Source: Dehalococcoidia bacterium (GTDB taxonomy: Bacteria; Chloroflexota; Dehalococcoidia; SAR202; UBA826). Taken from it: a stretch of 5,711 nt of DNA. The stretch covers positions 1 through 5,711 of the forward strand of contig DTSF01000342.1 in NCBI GenBank assembly GCA_012965485.1. The letters are read 5' to 3'. How positions within the stretch are numbered: position 1 is the stretch's first letter; each line of letters begins with the position of its first letter. The notes beneath the pieces were generated by a model. The model made no database searches and was not told where the DNA came from. It was given only the letters and a program-made list of their open reading frames with translations. The translations under genes were made by a program, and so were the position numbers. Of this stretch, positions 1 through 5,711 are shown piece by piece.

Positions 1-387
1 TGGTACGAGGATGGAACAGAGAAACCTGTGCAGGAAATGCAGGTAAAATCAGCCATAACCTCTCCTAGCGAAAATGAATCTTTGAAATGCTGCACCGATT
101 ATCATATCAGCGGGAGCGCTTGGTCAGGTCGAACAGACATAGCAAAAGTAGAGGTTTCTGTTGATTGTGGGAATAGTTGGCACGAAGCTGAACTTATAGG
201 GCCGTTGGAGCAATATTCATGGCAGCAGTGGAATTACAAATGGACCCCAAATTCACCTGGTGAACACACCTTACTATCGAGAGCCACAAACAGCGATGGT
301 GAGCAACAGCCTTTAAAATCAGTTTGGAATGAACTGGGCTATGTTGTAAACGGCTCGAAACCTATAAAAATAGTTGTCTCGTCTTAA
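1..387 (+). CDS. Sulfite-oxidase-family molybdopterin oxidoreductase, C-terminal dimerisation domain (5' partial)
   Basis: The frame is open from base 1 and ends at TAA 385-387, giving the last 128 residues of a longer protein whose start lies outside the window. What remains matches the immunoglobulin-like Mo-co dimerisation domain that closes sulfite oxidases and SoxC/YedY-like enzymes. Visible family signatures are the entry segment KSAITSP, the core GSAWSG followed by VEVSVDCGNSWHEA, the Trp-rich strand WQQWNYKW, then RATNSDGEQQP and the near-terminal NELGYVVNG. The Moco-binding domain with the ligand Cys is upstream and cannot be inspected, so the substrate (sulfite or another oxyanion or sulfoxide) is undetermined. 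The ATG at 28 is internal, not the start. Only 36 bases separate it from the next plus-strand gene, which suggests co-transcription. The domain call is strong; exact enzyme identity is not. Confidence 0.88.
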   Translation, partial: WYEDGTEKPVQEMQVKSAITSPSENESLKCCTDYHISGSAWSGRTDIAKVEVSVDCGNSWHEAELIGPLEQYSWQQWNYKWTPNSPGEHTLLSRATNSDGEQQPLKSVWNELGYVVNGSKPIKIVVSS

Positions 388-410
388 CCGGCAATCAAAT
401 CCGCCTGTAA

Positions 411-415
411 GGAGG
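411..415 (+). promoter_or_regulatory. Shine-Dalgarno site fixing a TTG start at 424
   Basis: GGAGG lies 8 bases before TTG 424. An in-frame TAG at 421-423 directly precedes that TTG, so translation cannot begin further upstream in this frame. The next in-frame ATG (481) would remove 19 residues and has no comparable site. The good spacing makes TTG the best start for the selenoprotein gene. Confidence 0.75.
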
Positions 416-423
416 GTTATTAG

Positions 424-990
424 TTGTCCTGGATAAAAGAAGATCCTAAATATTCCGACATCGCGAATGTCATTAAATGCATGTCAATTAATGAAGAAGC
501 TATGCATGCGGTGTGGGATATGGGACATAAAATTAGTTTTGGCTCCTCGACGTTGACTAGGTCTCAAGAAGAGGTAATAGCGACCGTAGTTTCCTCTATA
601 AATCACTGTAAATATTGAACTGTATCGCACGGAGAGTATCTCCGTCAGGCAACAGAGGATCCTGAAATGGCATCTATAGTGATGCAGGATTATGGCAACG
701 CTGCTTTAGATGATGAAACACTGGCCATAGTTGAGTATGTAGAGAAGTTGACCAAAGAACCTTCTGAGATGACGGAAAACGATATCCAAACCCTCAGAAA
801 GTCAGGTTTGTCAGACAATCAGATCCTTTCGGTGGTCATGATAACGGCTATGTTTGCCTTCATGAATAGACTTGCAGATGGACTGGGGGTAGAAATAGAA
901 GATGAGAAAGGGACATTTGTAAATTCTTGGCTTCGAGCCTCCGAAAACACATCCTCTTGGTTGCATTATCAACCAAAAGAAAAAGTATAA
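424..990 (+). CDS. Putative selenoprotein: AhpD/carboxymuconolactone decarboxylase-family peroxidase-like protein, Sec65 encoded by TGA 616-618
   Basis: Read through the in-frame TGA, this is one 188-residue protein ending at TAA 988. Its family (CMD; alkylhydroperoxidase AhpD-like, peroxidase-related) uses a CxxCxxxH redox centre to reduce peroxides or disulfides. Here the centre reads C62-K-Y-U65-T-V-S-H69, with E50 placed 12 residues before C62. This matches the spacing of Glu118, Cys130, Cys133 and His137 in Mycobacterium tuberculosis AhpD, so Sec would replace the catalytic Cys. Both sides of the TGA look like this family. Before it come SINEEAMHAVWDMGH, FGSSTLTR and EEVIATVVSSIN; after it come SHGEYLRQAT, IVEYVEKLTKEP, LSDNQILSVV and FMNRLADGLGVE. 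The N-terminus is somewhat shorter than in many relatives. Start is TTG with a strong SD. A hairpin right after the TGA fits a bacterial SECIS. Alternatives are a nonsense mutation or two short genes, but the first fragment alone would lack the active site. It sits directly downstream of a molybdoenzyme gene, probably in one operon. Substrate and reductant are unknown. Confidence 0.85.
616..655 (+). promoter_or_regulatory. Candidate bacterial SECIS element (UGA plus downstream hairpin)
   Basis: After TGA 616-618, bases 629-635 (ACGGAGA) pair perfectly with 639-645 (TCTCCGT), giving a 7-bp stem with the triloop GTA (636-638). If the top A-T pair opens, the stem is 6 bp and the loop is AGTAT. 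The G at 636 is 18 bases after the TGA. Bacterial SECIS elements are typically a short stem-loop with a G at the start of the apical loop, about 16-37 bases after the UGA, so position and shape fit. A lower stem can form between CTGT 620-623 and ACAG 652-655 across an internal loop. The hairpin also codes for H69 to R74, as expected for a bacterial SECIS inside the reading frame. SelB binding is inferred, not shown. Confidence 0.72.
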
Positions 991-1008
991 CAAAGAAACT
1001 TACCACTC

Positions 1009-1203
1009 CTAGATTTGAATCGTGGCTGGGGCAACCTTTTTTGAACGAATCCATTCGTCAATGTCAGATCGGAAAAACCTCCACTGATGACCTACTCTGT
1101 TAGCTGGGATATCACCAGCCTTTAATAACTTATAAATAGTCATTCTATCCAATTGCAAGTATCCTGCTAATTCTTTGGTAGTCATGAGATCGTTGCTGAC
1201 CAC
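1009..1203 (-). CDS. Small excisionase-family helix-turn-helix DNA-binding protein
   Basis: This 64-residue protein is essentially one HTH_17/MerR-like domain of the excisionase-type family. The helix-turn-helix runs over residues 8-28 (MTTKELAGYLQLDRMTIYKL around its core), followed by the wing GDIPANRVGHQWRF and the closing helix SDIDEWI. It should bind DNA as a small transcription regulator or architectural factor. No integrase or other phage gene is nearby, so an excisionase role is not supported. The start chosen is GTG at 1203, preceded by GAGGGG (1218-1213 on this strand) at 9 bases; the ATG at residue 7 lacks an SD. The stop is TAG 1009-1011. It lies 137 bases downstream of the exporter on the same strand and runs convergently into the selenoprotein gene with an 18-base gap. 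Its targets are unknown; an inverted repeat just upstream suggests self-regulation. Confidence 0.85.
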   Translation of the reverse strand: MVSNDLMTTKELAGYLQLDRMTIYKLLKAGDIPANRVGHQWRFFRSDIDEWIRSKKVAPATIQI

Positions 1204-1232
1204 GGCTACACCCCCCTCAGGTTTTATTCAAA

Positions 1233-1253
1233 GTCATATTAAACCAATATGAC
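1233..1253. promoter_or_regulatory. Operator-like perfect inverted repeat upstream of the HTH gene
   Basis: GTCATATT (1233-1240) is repeated in inverted orientation as AATATGAC (1246-1253), separated by AAACC. It lies 30 bases before the GTG start of the minus-strand HTH gene, within an AT-rich 137-base gap, where a promoter or 5' leader would be. A second short palindrome, GTTAATTAAC, lies at 1276-1285. The repeat fits an operator for a dimeric regulator, perhaps the HTH protein itself. It could also fold as a leader hairpin. No convincing -35/-10 pair could be fixed. Confidence 0.45.
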
Positions 1254-1340
1254 ATAATTATTCAGTGTTTATATAGTTAATTAACCTATTTATGATAAGA
1301 ATAATCCATCCATACTGTCAATCCATATTGAATTCATGAA

Positions 1341-2853
1341 TTAAGCTTCTGAGAGTGGTGCCCTTGATGTCGTTAAATTAGCGATCGATGACATAAATTG
1401 GAGAATAGCCATCACAAGAAACACTGATCGCATTCCCGATATAAAAGTTTGCAAGATTGGGCTTCCCGTCCCAGCTATCATGACCTCTTCTACATTTGAA
1501 GAAAAACCAGCAGAAAGCATTGTTCCACTAACTATTGCTGTAGCAATAGCGATACCTGTCACATTACCTGAGTTTCTAGAGAGATTGACCAAGGCAGATG
1601 TAACACCGTACTTATTTCCAGTGGCAGAAGAGAAGATGGCAGCGCTATTGGGAGAACTAAATATTCCGGACCCTGAGCTCATAATCACAATGGATAAAAT
1701 GACAAACCAAATCGGGGTACTATCAGCCATAAAAGCCATCAGTAATAATCCACACCCTGCTAATAATAATCCAACGGTGGTGAATGGCTTAGTACCAAAT
1801 TTGTCAGATAGGTGGCCACTTAGTGGGCCTAAAATGATGCGACTTATAGCATTTGGAATGAGCACCCATGAAATTTGTGCCGGGGTTAGTCTTAAAGCGG
1901 CTTGAAGGTAAAACGTAATTAGAAATCGAAAGGACGTTACCCCCAAGAAGGAGATGTAGCTAGATCCAATTCCCACTGAAAATAGTCTACTACGGAATAA
2001 AGACAAGTCCAGCATGGGTGATGATGAGTTTAATTCCCACCAAATAAAAGTTGTAATTAACCCAATAAAGATCAGGAAACCTGCAATGATAGGCAGAGAG
2101 AACCATCCCAACTCAGCCCCATTTGATAAAGTGAGAAGGAATACAAGGAGTGTGGAAGAGGATAAAGTCGCCCCCAGCCAATCAAAGCTTTTATCTCCTT
2201 GAGTGGCCCCCATGAATCTTGATGAATCCAATAAAAGCGCCGTACCTAAAAATGTGATGGCACATAACGGTACGTTAATCCAAAAAATCCAATGCCAGCT
2301 AGCGTAGGTTACTAGAAATCCCCCTACTATGGGCCCAATTATCCCCCCCCGTGCCAATAACACTGCCGTGAGCTCCCAATCCTTTTCCCCGTTCTCGGGC
2401 TGAGAATATAGAGGTTACCATTGCCATTCCATTGGCCTGGGTCATTGCTGCTCCAACCCCTTGAAAAACGCGAAAAGGAATCATCAACATGATGGGATGA
2501 GCATACCCGAGGTACTGGGCAATAGCTGGTGAGCTGCCTGCGAATAGGGCCATCACACCAAATAGGACGACACCTAATAAATACATTGGTTTTCTGCCGA
2601 TAATATCTGATAGGCGCCCCATTGGTAATAACAGCGCACTGATGGTTAAGGATTCGGCCAAAACCACCCATTGAATCGTAGTTAAGGATACGTCAAATTC
2701 TCTGGCGATCGTGGGTAAGGCAATGCTGATACTCCCATGATGAATCACATTAGTTAGTGAGCCCAACCCAATTGCCGAGAAAACCAGCCACTTGTAATTC
2801 GAGGAAGAGTATACGGATTTGAGCATTAGATCATTGTACTCTCGGCGTATCAT
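1341..2853 (-). pseudogene. DHA2-family (EmrB/QacA-like) MFS drug exporter, split by a +1 frameshift
   Basis: Two overlapping minus-strand frames make one MFS protein of 503 residues if one base is removed from the G8 run (plus-strand C8, 2343-2350). That is the normal length for 14-TM DHA2 proton-drug antiporters of the inner membrane. The N-terminal part (residues 1-170) carries TM1-4, motif A GRLSDIIGRKP (79-89) and the motif B-like RVFQGVGAAM (128-137). The rest continues in the other frame from IIGPIVGG (motif C) through WHWIFWINVP to the end at TAA 1341-1343. As written, the first frame runs past the break into 14 unrelated residues. The acidic residue common in the TM1 motif of DHA2 proteins appears to be replaced by HHG (38-40). 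Start is ATG 2853, with AAGGG 7 bases upstream; a longer frame from GTG 2919 would overlap the divergent gene and is not preferred. The break may be a sequencing error, true decay or phase variation. Substrate unknown. Confidence 0.85.
2343..2350. repeat. Eight-base C/G homopolymer at the exporter frameshift
   Basis: The plus strand has eight consecutive C; read on the minus strand, G8 follows the codons for V-I-G-T. With seven G the frame joins cleanly as GTGG followed by IIGP, restoring the expected motif C region. With eight it goes out of frame. The tract is therefore the exact site of the frameshift. Confidence 0.85.
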
Positions 2854-2906
2854 GCCTGCACCCTTGAGTATATACTGCGCCTTGAGCAAAGAAGGAGCAA
2901 AAAAAT
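2854..2906. promoter_or_regulatory. Divergent control region between the exporter and the ThDP enzyme
   Basis: These 53 bases must hold the 5' regions of both divergent genes unless their promoters lie inside coding sequence. They contain a perfect 10-bp palindrome, AGTATATACT (2867-2876), which supplies a TATACT -10-like hexamer on each strand. They also hold a CCTTGAG direct repeat (2862-2868 and 2880-2886). No well-spaced -35 box was found on either strand, so the promoter call is weak. The SD of the plus-strand gene, AAGGAG 2892-2897, lies 9 bases from its ATG. Confidence 0.35.
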
Positions 2907-4628
2907 ATGTTAACCACACCCATTACAGGAACACCCTCGGAAGTGTTAGTTGAGCAGTTAGTAGCTTCGGGAATTAAATATGTTTTCTACAATTCAGGAT
3001 CTAGAGAGGCGTTATTTTTTGATGCTTTGAACAGTAATCCAAATATTGATGGGATTCTGGCGCTGCATGAGGGCACAGTGGCTTCTATGGCAGGAGCATA
3101 TACTCAAGTAAATAGTGAACCTGCCGTCATGGTGGTTCATTTAGGTGCAGGGCTGGCCCAATGCATGGGGCAGCTATATAATATTTGGTTTGGCGGTCTA
3201 CCTGTAGTTGTAATTACCTTTGCAGGAGACACAGGTAGTTTTACGGACAGAATCAATTTGGATTTGGATTCAAGTTATAGCCCTGCCTCAATTTCAGTTC
3301 CAATGGCAAAGGAAACATGGACAATAATTGAACCTGAGGGTCTTCCAGCGGCTGTCGATCGAGCATTGAGGGTGGCAACGACTCCACCTTTTGGTCCTGT
3401 TCATCTGGCAGTATATGACAAAATGTTGGAAAACCAACAAGTCTCAACGGAGATAATTCACGGCGGTGCCAGGAACATAAAAGCGGGAAATGCCACGGAT
3501 CAAGATATTGAAAAAATACTGGATGCTCTCGATAAAGCAGATAGGCCTCTTCTATATGTGGGCGACGGAGTTTGGAAAAGCGGAGCCGATAAATTAGCTG
3601 CAGAGCTGGCTACTCATTTTGGAACGCTAGTAGCCTCCCCGGAAACTGACCTTAGAGGGATTTCCCTCAAACATCCACAGCACATTGGCATGGCAAATAC
3701 GGCTTTTGACTCGTACGAGCCTGATGTAATCGTCTCCCTTGGGGCAAGGCATCAAGGTGCGGGAAAAAAGGAAGATATCGATCCTCTGAGAAAGACCAAA
3801 CAAATTTTGGCTTTGGGATCTGGCCTGGAATATTTGAAAAACTATCCGGGGTTAGAAGTGGGAATCATCGCTGATGAGACCTCCTCTATATCGAGAATGC
3901 TAGAAATAGCCAAAAGCGACTACAACGCCGAGAGGTACTCTAAACGAAGAGAGAAAACTTTGAACCTTGTGGGGAAGCAACGTTCTAAACTTCGAGATTC
4001 TTTGATGCCTTCCTATGAGAAAGGTAGGGTACGAGCTACCCTGCTAGTTGATGCAATAGATACAGAATTAGAAAAAATAGGGGGGGGGTATATTACCAAT
4101 GAGCAATTTGCTGCGAGATATGATGCCGTGAGTCCGGGATTGTCAGAACGAAATAACATTTTGATGAAAGGAGCTGGTGGATCAGAGGGATGGGGTGTAG
4201 GAGCCGGCATTGGTGCAAAATTGGCGGTAGGCGAAAAGCCTGTCATTGGATTGGTTGGCGATGGATCCCTTTATTATGCGGATTCAGGACTATGGACAGC
4301 GGTACATCATAATGTGCCTCTACTCTACGTAATACCTAATAATGGGGCCTATGGAATTGTAGCCGGATTCTTTGGCCAAAGTGGTGGCAGAATGTCGGAT
4401 ACGGGTAGCTATGAAGGTGTTGTTTTGGATGGTATAGACCCGGTTAAGATTGCGGAGGCGTTTGGCATGGAAGGCGAAAGAGTTGATGATGAAGATAAGC
4501 TGAATAAGACGATCGAAAGGGCACTTGACATAGTTACCGGACAAAACAGACCATATTTACTTGATGTTCGCCTTCCCCTAGGCTTGCCTGAAGGCGGAGT
4601 GGCAGATCAGCAGTACCGAATGAAATAA
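2907..4628 (+). CDS. Thiamine diphosphate-dependent enzyme, benzoylformate decarboxylase-like
   Basis: The 573-residue length and three-part layout are typical of the acetolactate synthase/2-oxoacid decarboxylase superfamily: PYR domain about 10-175, central domain about 190-325, PP domain about 380-560. The ThDP/Mg motif begins at G451-D-G-S and closes with N478-N479. The cofactor-activating Glu is E55 (LHEGT). The segment Y-N-S-G-S32-R-E aligns with the N-P-G-S26 of Pseudomonas benzoylformate decarboxylase, and VVH78LGAG aligns with its His70, so the Ser/Glu/His set of that enzyme appears retained. H282 may match its second active-site His (His281), but that needs an alignment. A decarboxylase or carboligase acting on a 2-oxo acid is thus likely; the substrate is not readable. 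Start ATG has SD AAGGAG at 9 bases. A G9 run (4080-4088) encodes three Gly in frame. The gene diverges from the MFS exporter and ends in a strong terminator. An acetolactate synthase role is less likely, as no regulatory subunit or branched-chain genes are nearby. Confidence 0.85.
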   Translation: MLTTPITGTPSEVLVEQLVASGIKYVFYNSGSREALFFDALNSNPNIDGILALHEGTVASMAGAYTQVNSEPAVMVVHLGAGLAQCMGQLYNIWFGGLPVVVITFAGDTGSFTDRINLDLDSSYSPASISVPMAKETWTIIEPEGLPAAVDRALRVATTPPFGPVHLAVYDKMLENQQVSTEIIHGGARNIKAGNATDQDIEKILDALDKADRPLLYVGDGVWKSGADKLAAELATHFGTLVASPETDLRGISLKHPQHIGMANTAFDSYEPDVIVSLGARHQGAGKKEDIDPLRKTKQILALGSGLEYLKNYPGLEVGIIADETSSISRMLEIAKSDYNAERYSKRREKTLNLVGKQRSKLRDSLMPSYEKGRVRATLLVDAIDTELEKIGGGYITNEQFAARYDAVSPGLSERNNILMKGAGGSEGWGVGAGIGAKLAVGEKPVIGLVGDGSLYYADSGLWTAVHHNVPLLYVIPNNGAYGIVAGFFGQSGGRMSDTGSYEGVVLDGIDPVKIAEAFGMEGERVDDEDKLNKTIERALDIVTGQNRPYLLDVRLPLGLPEGGVADQQYRMK

Positions 4629-4666
4629 TAAAGGTCCCGAGATTTACCTCAGGACCTTTATTATTT
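4623..4666. terminator. Bidirectional intrinsic terminator between convergent genes
   Basis: Bases 4623-4637 and 4652-4666 form a perfect 15-bp inverted repeat (AAATAATAAAGGTCC against its complement). GAG/CTC (4639-4641 with 4648-4650) can extend it inside after a C-A mismatch. The outer stem is A-rich on the left and T-rich on the right, so transcripts from either side end in a GC-core hairpin followed by U-rich sequence. It covers the TAA of the ThDP gene (4626-4628) and lies 15 bases from the end of the opposing dppC-like gene. Confidence 0.88.
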
Positions 4667-4681
4667 CGCATTAAGTGGAGG

Positions 4682-5599
4682 TTAGGTGCCCCTCAACCTT
4701 GGGTCTAAGGCGTCCCGAAGCCCGTCTCCGAAAAGGTTGAATCCGTATACTGCGAGAGATAGACCTAATCCAGGCCAGATTGCCATCCACGGTGCTAAAA
4801 TAAAATAGTCTCTTGCCGCACCTGACAACATGCCTCCCCATGAGGGTCTAGGAGGCGGCACTCCGAGTCCCAAATAACTTAGGGAGGCTTCTGTCAATAT
4901 GGCAATACCCAGTGCACTGGTTGCAATTATCAAAAAAGGTGCAACGCATTGTGGGGTAATATGCTGAGCCATTATGCGGATATTGTTTGCACCAATGGCC
5001 CTCGCAGCATCCACGTACTGAGTTTCTTTGACGGTTAAAGCCTGGGCCCGGACAACTCTATTCGCCCGTGGTATTTGGACTACTCCCACGGCAATTATTA
5101 TATTTTCAATGGTCTGTCCCAACACTGAAGTTACAGCCAGCGCTAAGATCAAAGTTGGAATTGACATTAGGGCATCCATGGCTCTTTGTATAATCTGGTC
5201 TGTCTTTCCGCCGAACCATGCGCTAACCACACCAAGGACCCCACCAAACCCTGATCCAAATGCTACCGAAAGAAATCCGACCATTAGTGATACTTGAGCC
5301 CCCACAGCAATTTGTGCCCAAATATCCCTACCTTTGTCATCTGTTCCCATGAGGAAGGTTGAAAATGGTTCCTCATCACTTACGGTTAAGGGAGGGGAGA
5401 GCTTGTCGCCCAGTCGCCAATCAATGGGATCGTACCAGGTAACAAAGTCAGCCAGGATTGCCATCAGGCACATTAGGATAATGATGAAAATGCCAGCTGC
5501 TGCCAAAGGTCGCCTTTTCATAAAACTTAAAGAAGCAGACAGTATTCTTACCGGTAATGAGGGAGTTGACTCCGCAATTTGTGCTAATTCTGTTGACAT
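4682..5599 (-). CDS. dppC: Dipeptide/oligopeptide ABC transporter permease, DppC/OppC type
   Basis: This 305-residue inner-membrane protein has the full DppC layout. There is an N-terminal OppC_N segment with TM1 at about 31-51 (after FMKRRP), a periplasmic stretch with YDPID, then the family hallmark MGTDDKGRD (84-92) leading into the transport domain. The EAA loop that docks on the ATPase is VDAARAIGANNIRIMAQHITP at about 196-216 (Asp in place of Glu). SYLGLGVPPPRPSWGGML (241-258) and the terminal GDGLRDALDPRLR (291-303) are also typical. About six TM segments are expected. It should pair with the DppB-like protein just upstream on this strand to form the channel of an importer for peptides or other solutes; this family also carries nickel, glutathione and opines, so the ligand is open. 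Start ATG 5599 has a modest AGGG site 6 bases upstream. No ATPase or binding-protein gene is visible; they may lie beyond the right edge. Confidence 0.92.
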   Translation of the reverse strand: MSTELAQIAESTPSLPVRILSASLSFMKRRPLAAAGIFIIILMCLMAILADFVTWYDPIDWRLGDKLSPPLTVSDEEPFSTFLMGTDDKGRDIWAQIAVGAQVSLMVGFLSVAFGSGFGGVLGVVSAWFGGKTDQIIQRAMDALMSIPTLILALAVTSVLGQTIENIIIAVGVVQIPRANRVVRAQALTVKETQYVDAARAIGANNIRIMAQHITPQCVAPFLIIATSALGIAILTEASLSYLGLGVPPPRPSWGGMLSGAARDYFILAPWMAIWPGLGLSLAVYGFNLFGDGLRDALDPRLRGT

Positions 5600-5623
5600 T
5601 TAATTCCCTATGCTTCCGATCTA

Positions 5624-5711
5624 TTAATATCTCACTCGAGGGTCAAACCACCCGTATGAAATATCTATTAGTAAGTTGACAAATACCACAGCTATGGCAA
5701 AGAAAAGGGTA
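5624..5711 (-). CDS. dppB: DppB/OppB-type ABC transporter permease, C-terminal 28 residues (5' partial)
   Basis: Read leftward from the window edge, the frame gives 28 residues and TAA at 5624-5626. They include the last membrane segment AIAVVFVNLLIDISYG and the terminal WFDPRVRY. The ending DPRVRY after an F/V-NLL-D helix is characteristic of DppB/OppB permeases. The gene begins outside the window. It precedes the dppC-like gene by 24 bases on the same strand, the usual dppBC order, so the two are probably one operon. Confidence 0.85.
   Translation of the reverse strand, partial: TLFFAIAVVFVNLLIDISYGWFDPRVRY

Noticed and set aside
424..618. Stand-alone 64-residue hypothetical protein ending at TGA
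   Set aside because: It stops exactly at the catalytic position of a known family, whose remainder follows in the same frame; a complete small gene is the less economical reading.
667..990. Separate 107-residue gene starting at ATG 667, with GAGG 8 bases upstream
   Set aside because: It is in phase with the 424 frame, and the 16 codons before it continue the CMD family pattern (SHGEYLR). Starting here would drop the active-site His. The SD-like GAGG is probably incidental, although re-initiation cannot be excluded.
1009..1203. Phage excisionase or integrated-element marker
   Set aside because: The HTH domain is of excisionase type, but no integrase, attachment repeats or tRNA gene is present; such small HTH proteins are common outside phages.
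1331..1342. AATTCATGAATT palindrome at the end of the exporter gene, considered as a terminator
   Set aside because: It has no GC core, loop or T tract, so it is unlikely to terminate transcription.
1480..1905. Plus-strand 141-residue frame opposite the MFS exporter
   Set aside because: It is antisense to a clear membrane protein with family motifs, and resembles nothing recognisable.
2854..2919. Longer MFS N-terminus from GTG 2919
   Set aside because: It would overlap the divergent ThDP gene start and add a stretch outside the usual family layout; ATG 2853 has AAGGG at 7 bases.

Overview
The window is bacterial DNA of moderate GC content, densely packed with genes that follow the standard code and have clear Shine-Dalgarno sites. 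The gene mix is a molybdopterin oxidoreductase, a carboxymuconolactone decarboxylase/AhpD-type enzyme, a stand-alone excisionase-type helix-turn-helix protein, a DHA2 exporter, a ThDP enzyme and a Dpp/Opp-type transporter. Such a mix would fit a free-living organism such as a marine or sediment Chloroflexota. That assignment is only an impression; no marker gene in the window proves it.

Left block, plus strand (1-990): the C-terminal end of a sulfite-oxidase-like molybdoenzyme is followed 36 bases later by what looks like one 188-residue AhpD/CMD-family protein interrupted by an in-frame TGA (616-618). The TGA sits exactly where the family has the second Cys of its CxxCxxxH active site, and a perfect 7-bp hairpin with G at the start of its loop follows 10 bases later. 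I read this as a selenoprotein (CxxU) with a bacterial SECIS element. An ordinary annotation would split it into two unrelated small hypothetical proteins. This is the main finding.

Middle block, minus strand (2853 down to 1009): a DHA2-family (EmrB/QacA-like) 14-TM MFS exporter is broken by a +1 frameshift in an eight-base homopolymer, just before motif C. It is followed by a 64-residue excisionase-type HTH protein with an operator-like inverted repeat upstream. The HTH gene converges on the selenoprotein gene.

Right block: a benzoylformate-decarboxylase-like ThDP enzyme (2907-4628, plus) is transcribed divergently from the exporter across a 53-base gap. It ends in a strong bidirectional terminator shared with a convergent dipeptide/oligopeptide-type ABC permease operon (dppC-like gene complete, dppB-like gene only as its last 28 codons).

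The exporter and ThDP enzyme share a divergent control region and may be co-regulated, but no substrate can be read from the sequence. The Sec insertion machinery (selA, selB, selC, selD) is not in the window and must exist elsewhere in the genome for the main interpretation to hold.
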